Of a DNA stretch of 9,218 bases, positions 4,630 to 9,218 are shown in pieces. This DNA is from Paradesertivirga sp036399495. GTDB lineage: Bacteria > Bacteroidota > Bacteroidia > Sphingobacteriales > Sphingobacteriaceae. The stretch spans positions 1 through 9,218 of the forward strand of contig DASWMZ010000060.1 in NCBI GenBank assembly GCA_036399495.1, read 5' to 3'. The position numbers were made by a program, and so were the translations under genes. The notes below the pieces were generated by a model that worked only from the letters and a program-made list of their open reading frames with translations, was not told the origin of the DNA and did no database searches. Position 1 is the stretch's first letter. Each line of letters opens with the position of its first letter.

Positions 4630-6003
4630 CTAGTGAGTATTTGCTGCTGAATAATGTCTAAGCTCAATAATGTCGGTTGGTAATGGTTTTGTATTCCACT
4701 CTTTATGGATGGCAAGTGCCGTACCAACTGCTGTGGCCTGAGCAACCGAGGCGGCGAAAACTTCAATATGAGGGAAGAAGATTGCTAAAAGATTCATAAA
4801 AATGGCGTTTTTACTGAAGCCTCCATCGACAAATATTCTCTTGACAGCTGTTCCGGTTAAAACCAGTTGTGTCGATTTATATTGCTTTCTTATCAGATCA
4901 AACATCAACTGATGATAGGCTTCGATATCACTTTCAAAATCCTTGAGATTTCTTTTCCCAAAGTCTGAATCTGACAATAATACTTCATTAATTGCTGAGT
5001 TGGAAAAACCTGGGTTAAGTTTAGTTATGATGCGCTGATCAAAGTCAATACTCTGATATTTTGCAGTACTTTCATTAAAATACTCAGCAATTCGTTTTAC
5101 TTGCTGTTCGTGCTCAAAGCCGGAAAATAGTCTGGATGCTTTAACCGGATTCCCGTTGTATTGCATATAGGCGAGGCAATCGGCTTGTAATTCTTCTCTG
5201 GTTAGAGGCGACAAATTAAAGGGATTGAGGGTTATACACCAGGTTCCTGTAGATATCAGCACAAACGGTTCCTTAAAGCTTACCAAATAAGGTATTAGTG
5301 CAGCTGAACTATCGTGCAGGCCAATGCCAACTTTACACTCTCCCCCGAATGTAGCCAGTAATACAGAATCAGAAGGCTTAAGCGGAGCAAATTTATCGGC
5401 AATTCCTTCTTTTACAACCCACTCATGGTACTCATTTTTTCCAAAGTTCCACAAATTAGTGTGACAGCCAATACTTGTTATATCCGAATAAGCTGCGCCA
5501 GTGAGTAGATAGCTTAAGTATTGTGGCAGATGAAGTGCATATTTTACTTTTTCAAAAATTTCCGGCTGCTCATGCTTCAGGCGGTAAACCTGCATTCCGG
5601 AATTGAGGCTGCCTAAAACCGGAGAGCAAGTTAACTTCGATAGTTCGTCTTCTCCGCCATAAGTTTCATAAAACCTATTTTTCAGGTTCTCAGGATAAGA
5701 TTTCAAGTAGTTATACAGCGGAGTAAGCGGGTTGCCTTCTTCATCTATGTACACAAAACTGGCCCCATAAGTAGAAAAGTTGATGGCTTTAATTTCGAAT
5801 TCTGTGTGTTTATAGACTTCATTAAGGGAATCAAAAACTGATACTTTTAAGCTCTCAAGATTTTCACAGGAATCACCGTCTTCGTCCTTCGTTTCGATAA
5901 AACGGGCTGCTTTTTCGTAAACTATTTTATAGTGCTCGTCGAAAAGAAACAGTTTCTTATTGGTCTTACCAACATCAAAAACGGCAATAACAGGCATTCT
6001 CAT
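4630..6003 (-). CDS. rhaB: FGGY-family carbohydrate kinase, probable L-rhamnulokinase
   Basis: This 457-residue protein has the two-domain FGGY sugar-kinase layout. It would phosphorylate L-rhamnulose at C1 with ATP in the cytoplasm. Visible motifs are the first phosphate loop FDVGKTN (residues 9-15), the catalytic base Asp231 in GLHDSSAAL (228-236), the second phosphate loop STGTW (251-255), the adenosine motif VDGGFSKN (392-399), and the C-terminal AQATAVGTAL (421-430). It is divergent from enterobacterial RhaB (489 residues), and the assignment to rhamnulose rests mainly on operon position after the isomerase; fuculose, xylulose or a related ketose cannot be excluded from the sequence alone. 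It is the last gene of the operon, 97 nt after the isomerase gene, a wide gap holding short direct repeats. ATG at 6001-6003 or at 5995-5997 could start it (MRMPVIA). No clear terminator follows the TAG at 4630. Confidence 0.88.
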   Translation of the reverse strand: MRMPVIAVFDVGKTNKKLFLFDEHYKIVYEKAARFIETKDEDGDSCENLESLKVSVFDSLNEVYKHTEFEIKAINFSTYGASFVYIDEEGNPLTPLYNYLKSYPENLKNRFYETYGGEDELSKLTCSPVLGSLNSGMQVYRLKHEQPEIFEKVKYALHLPQYLSYLLTGAAYSDITSIGCHTNLWNFGKNEYHEWVVKEGIADKFAPLKPSDSVLLATFGGECKVGIGLHDSSAALIPYLVSFKEPFVLISTGTWCITLNPFNLSPLTREELQADCLAYMQYNGNPVKASRLFSGFEHEQQVKRIAEYFNESTAKYQSIDFDQRIITKLNPGFSNSAINEVLLSDSDFGKRNLKDFESDIEAYHQLMFDLIRKQYKSTQLVLTGTAVKRIFVDGGFSKNAIFMNLLAIFFPHIEVFAASVAQATAVGTALAIHKEWNTKPLPTDIIELRHYSAANTH

Positions 6004-6009
6004 GTGAGA

Positions 6010-6041
6010 AGATTTGAGAGGGGAGATTTGAGATATGAGAG
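6010..6041. repeat. Short direct repeats in the rhaI-rhaB gap
   Basis: AGATTTGAGA occurs at 6010-6019 and again at 6024-6033, followed by the variant GATATGAGAG (6032-6041). They lie just upstream of the kinase start, within the 97-nt gap (6004-6100), and are followed by the palindrome GCATGC (6041-6046). They may be a fragment of a dispersed intergenic repeat or a binding site. In the transcribed sense the stretch is pyrimidine-rich, so it is not a ribosome binding site. Confidence 0.45.
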
Positions 6042-6100
6042 CATGCTAGTTTTCATATTTGGTTATGTTCATAGTTTTTTTCTACACAACCTTTAATCTC

Positions 6101-7375
6101 TTACAGTCCGGTTGCAACTGTCTTGCTACCTCTTTCCTTGATAAGTGTTTCCCGAACTCTCAGTTCACGGAACAACTCAAGAGGTTGAAATGCAGCACCT
6201 GAGCGCATACGTGATTGAGCCACCAAGGGTCGAACATCAGTGCGGAAAGCTTCCTGCAATATTTCCTGGCAACGTGCTACATCATTCTCTTGCTGTGCAA
6301 CTTCAAGCGCTTTGCGGTCTACAATCAAAGCCTGAGTGTAGGCAATTGTGATTGCTTCGACAGATTGCAATAAGTCTTCAAGAGGGTCTTTAACGTTATG
6401 GGAAGCATCAATCATCCAGCCCAAACCGGTTGCATGGTTCATGCCACGGGCATCCATACCCTCAACCAGTTCATTGAAAATGAGAAACAACTGATAGGGC
6501 TTTATGCTGCCTGCAGTTAAATCATCATCCCCGTATTTTGAGTCGTTGAAATGGAAGCCTCCTAATTTACCCTCCATCAGTAGCAGAGACACAATCTGCT
6601 CAATATTTGCGTTGGGCAGATGATGGCCTAAGTCTACCAGCGTTTGCGCTCTAGGTCCAAGCTTGTTTACATACATATAGGATTGCCCCCAGTCTCCCAC
6701 TGTAGTGGAGTAAAAATTAGGTTCAAAGGCTTTGTATTCTAAGAACAATTTCCAATTATCTGGGAGTGCTGCATACACTTCCTGCAGGCATTCGAGTGTA
6801 TTTTCAAATGCTCTTCTAAAATTCAATTGACCGGGGAAGCAAGAGCCGTCAGAAAGCCAAACGGTTAACGATTCGGACCCAAGTGCCACACCCTGACGAA
6901 TCACTTCAATGTTATGGTCTATTGCCTGTTGCCGTACCGCCCTGTCTACATGCTGCATGGAGCCGAATTTATAGCTTAACGGCTGTCCTGGCTGGTCCTG
7001 AAAAGTATTTGAATTTACCGCATCGAATTTAAGGCCATATTGTGCAGCTAATGCTTTAGTGGCAGCATGGTTCTCTGGAATATCCCAGGGTATGTGTAAA
7101 GAGATAGCCCCGCAAGACCCGTTTATGGCATGAAGTAATCCTAGGTCTTCTAATTTTTCTTCCAGACTTCTAGGCTCACCGCCGCCAGAGAATCGTCCGA
7201 AACGCGTGCCTCCGGTTCCGAGTGCCCAGCTTGGAATGGCTATCTGGAAATCAATGAGTTTATTAATTACTTCTTCAATATTCTGTATGTCGGAAGCAAG
7301 GTTGTCGAACTTCTTTTGGAATTTATCCGCAAAGCGACTGTTGTGCTCCTCAATTTTATATTTTTCGATATTCAT
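6101..7375 (-). CDS. rhaI: L-rhamnose isomerase, RhaI (Pseudomonas stutzeri-like) type
   Basis: This 424-residue TIM-barrel enzyme interconverts L-rhamnose and L-rhamnulose, the first step of the pathway. The metal-site residues known from the P. stutzeri enzyme line up with a constant offset: Glu213 (LFLEYKAFEP), Asp248 and His251 (TLVDLGHHLPNAN), His275 (GGFHFNDSKYG), Asp283 and Asp285 (YGDDDL), and Asp323 (WMIDASHN). These correspond to Glu219, Asp254, His257, His281, Asp289, Asp291 and Asp327 there. Earlier landmarks are IPSWALGTGGTRFGRF (47-62) and SLHIPWD (92-98). It is not the E. coli RhaA type. Length is normal and the frame is intact. It starts only 15 nt after the stop of the aldolase/dehydrogenase gene, so the two are co-transcribed; the linker TTCAATATACAGACA has no Shine-Dalgarno sequence. 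Relaxed substrate range (other aldoses) is common in this type. Confidence 0.95.
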   Translation of the reverse strand: MNIEKYKIEEHNSRFADKFQKKFDNLASDIQNIEEVINKLIDFQIAIPSWALGTGGTRFGRFSGGGEPRSLEEKLEDLGLLHAINGSCGAISLHIPWDIPENHAATKALAAQYGLKFDAVNSNTFQDQPGQPLSYKFGSMQHVDRAVRQQAIDHNIEVIRQGVALGSESLTVWLSDGSCFPGQLNFRRAFENTLECLQEVYAALPDNWKLFLEYKAFEPNFYSTTVGDWGQSYMYVNKLGPRAQTLVDLGHHLPNANIEQIVSLLLMEGKLGGFHFNDSKYGDDDLTAGSIKPYQLFLIFNELVEGMDARGMNHATGLGWMIDASHNVKDPLEDLLQSVEAITIAYTQALIVDRKALEVAQQENDVARCQEILQEAFRTDVRPLVAQSRMRSGAAFQPLELFRELRVRETLIKERGSKTVATGL

Positions 7376-7390
7376 TGTCTGTATATTGAA

Positions 7391-9218
7391 TTATCTCACA
7401 AAAGCCATGGCCACACCACCGTCAACATTAATAACGTTTCCTGTGGATTTTCTTAGTAAATCTCCCGTAAGGGCAAAACATGCGTTTGCGATATCCTCAG
7501 GAAGGATAATTTCATTTAATAAAGTTCTCTTGGCATAATAAGCCGGTAACTCTTCAACGGTAACCCCGTAAGCTTTGGCCCTGCCTTCTGCCCATCCGCT
7601 TTGCCATATTTTACTGTCGGAGATTACAGCATCTGGATTAACCACGTTTACCCGTATCTTATCAGTTCCAAGTTCGGCCGCGTTTAACCGACTAAGGTGT
7701 AATTGAGCTGCTTTTGCTGAACCGTAACCGGCATTATTAGGTCCTGAAACTAAAGAATTTTTGCTTACGATGTTGATGACATCACCCCCCAAACCTTGTT
7801 TACGCATAATACCTATTCCTGTTTTAGTAATTTTAAACTGCCCTTTCACCAACACATCATATAACAAATCCCAGTCTTGGTCTGTGTGCTCTTCCAAAGG
7901 CTTAGAGATGGATAAGCCTGCACAGTTTACAATAATATCAACTCCTCCAAAGGCTAAACAAGCAGCGTCAAAAGCATTTTTTATAGATTCATTATCGGTA
8001 ACATCCAAAACAACGGCGGTGTAGGCATCTTTGCTATATTGCTGTTTGAAATCTTGCGCAGCTGTTTCTAACCGGGCTGCATCATTATCATTCAGAACCA
8101 CCACGGCACCTTCATCGGTAAATTTCTTTGCAATCGCTTTCCCTATTCCTCCGGCACTTCCGGTTACCAGGGCAATTCTGCCAGAAAGTGATTTTGGCTT
8201 AGGCATTCGTTGGAGCTTAGCTTCTTCGAGTAGCCAGTATTCGATATTAAAAGCCTCCTGACGAGGTAAGGAAGTGTATTCTGAAATTGCTTCCGCGCCT
8301 TTCATTACGTTGATGGCGTTGAGATAAAATTCAGAGGCAACACGCGCCGTCTGCTTATCTTTTGCAAACGAGAACATCCCAACTCCGGGATACAGGATAA
8401 TAACGGGATTTGAATCTCTAATAGCCGGACTGTTCGGGTGCTTGCAGGTATCATAATATTCGCCATACATTTTACGATAATCATCGAACAATGGGGCGAT
8501 TTTTTCTTTCAGTGTTTTGTAATCGGAAAGGTCTTCATTGGCTTCGAGGTTTAACACCAGCGGGCTAATTTTGGTGCGCAGAAAATGGTCGGGGCAACTG
8601 GTTCCTAATGGTGCCAATCTGCTCAGGTCGTTTGAATTGATGAACTCAAGCACACGAGGGTCGTCGGTAAAATGACCAACCATATGTCTTTCACTCGAAC
8701 AGAATCCTCTTAAAACCGGTGCAATAGCAGCTGCCTGTTTTTTCCTGTTTTCCTGGTCGAGGCTTTGAATTTTTTGACCACCAAACACAGGTTTGTTCTT
8801 CCCATAATTCGCTTCCAGATATTCAGCACACTTTTCGATTACTTCAAGTGTGTTGACGTAACTTTCATAGGCAGTATTTCCCCAGGTAAACAAGCCATGG
8901 GAGCCCAGCATAATTCCACGGATTCCCGGATTATTATCCAGGCATTCGCGAAGTTGCAAGCCTAAATCAAAGCCGGGCTTTTGCCATCCTACCCAGCCGA
9001 TGGTACCTCCAAACAACTCTTGTGTTATTTGTTCACCATTTTTTGAAGCCGCAATTGCAATGGCTGCATCAGGGTGCAAATGGTCGATATGATTGAATGG
9101 CAAAAAGCCGTGCAGGGGAGTGTCAATTGACGGTGCTTTCGACGCCAAATCATAAATGCAGTGATTAAACAACTTTACCATTGAGTCTTCCTGCTCAATG
9201 CCTTTATAAATGTTTTTT
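7391..9218 (-). CDS. rhaD: Bifunctional rhamnulose-1-phosphate aldolase / L-lactaldehyde dehydrogenase, 5' end cut by window
   Basis: This fusion protein cleaves L-rhamnulose 1-phosphate to dihydroxyacetone phosphate and L-lactaldehyde, then oxidises the aldehyde to L-lactate. The class II aldolase domain comes first: zinc ligands His34 and His36 in HIDHLHPDA and His95 in LGSHGLFTWG (numbered from the Met at 9181). A short-chain dehydrogenase follows from about residue 332: NAD site TGSAGGIG (340-347), NCAG (419-422), catalytic Ser473 and Tyr486-x3-Lys490 (YGSAK), ending near VDGGVAM. The Met at 9179-9181 is not the start: the frame stays open to the edge and reads KNIYKGIEQEDS before it, continuing the aldolase family pattern. 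About 90-100 N-terminal residues, including the catalytic Glu region, lie outside. The fusion is well known in Bacteroidota, rhizobia and bacilli. It is the first gene of the operon within this window; the stop (TAA, 7391-7393) is 15 nt before rhaI. Confidence 0.95.
   Translation of the reverse strand, partial: KNIYKGIEQEDSMVKLFNHCIYDLASKAPSIDTPLHGFLPFNHIDHLHPDAAIAIAASKNGEQITQELFGGTIGWVGWQKPGFDLGLQLRECLDNNPGIRGIMLGSHGLFTWGNTAYESYVNTLEVIEKCAEYLEANYGKNKPVFGGQKIQSLDQENRKKQAAAIAPVLRGFCSSERHMVGHFTDDPRVLEFINSNDLSRLAPLGTSCPDHFLRTKISPLVLNLEANEDLSDYKTLKEKIAPLFDDYRKMYGEYYDTCKHPNSPAIRDSNPVIILYPGVGMFSFAKDKQTARVASEFYLNAINVMKGAEAISEYTSLPRQEAFNIEYWLLEEAKLQRMPKPKSLSGRIALVTGSAGGIGKAIAKKFTDEGAVVVLNDNDAARLETAAQDFKQQYSKDAYTAVVLDVTDNESIKNAFDAACLAFGGVDIIVNCAGLSISKPLEEHTDQDWDLLYDVLVKGQFKITKTGIGIMRKQGLGGDVINIVSKNSLVSGPNNAGYGSAKAAQLHLSRLNAAELGTDKIRVNVVNPDAVISDSKIWQSGWAEGRAKAYGVTVEELPAYYAKRTLLNEIILPEDIANACFALTGDLLRKSTGNVINVDGGVAMAFVR

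Noticed and set aside
7206..8965. Plus-strand open frames opposite the rhamnose genes
   Set aside because: All lie antisense to well-supported enzyme genes, and their translations are cysteine/serine/leucine-rich shadows.

Overview
The window looks like chromosome from a member of the Bacteroidota, probably of the Cytophagales type. The evidence is a moderately low GC content, starts preceded by A-rich stretches without a clear Shine-Dalgarno sequence, one perfect match to the Bacteroidota -7 promoter element (TAnnTTTG), an IS982-family remnant, and a rhamnose operon with a fused aldolase/dehydrogenase. Genus assignment is not possible from the sequence alone.

Left third (1-2492, + strand): accessory DNA. 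A 172-nt imperfect palindrome (129-300) precedes three genes: a short RadC-like JAB/JAMM protein (340-804), an unrecognised protein with a disordered charged N-terminus (855-1358), and a DUF932 protein (1431-2492). RadC-like and DUF932 proteins are typical cargo of plasmids and integrated elements. A strong terminator hairpin sits between the second and third genes.

Middle (2493-4629): 2493-3051 has no gene. Its left part is AT-rich with small inverted repeats. Its right part has a perfect TAnnTTTG element followed by a densely foldable stretch: a 5' hairpin, an 8-bp stem closing about 160 nt, and three hairpins in a row, the last of which contains the start codon of the next gene. This could be an undescribed small RNA or a cis-regulatory leader. 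It precedes an orphan 96-aa gene (3052-3342) and a short stand-alone response-regulator receiver (3451-3771). A 701-bp IS982-family derivative follows (3821-4521), with perfect 18-bp ends and a transposase ruined by an internal deletion and a frameshift.

Right half (4630-9218, - strand): an L-rhamnose catabolic operon read right to left. The order is bifunctional rhamnulose-1-phosphate aldolase/lactaldehyde dehydrogenase (cut by the window edge), L-rhamnose isomerase of the RhaI type, and an FGGY-family sugar kinase taken to be rhamnulokinase. Together they convert L-rhamnose to dihydroxyacetone phosphate and L-lactate. The operon promoter and any transporter or regulator lie beyond 9218.

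The most interesting unexplained signals are the structured leader at 2753-3055 and the long palindrome at 129-300. The rhamnose genes are ordinary, well-understood metabolism.
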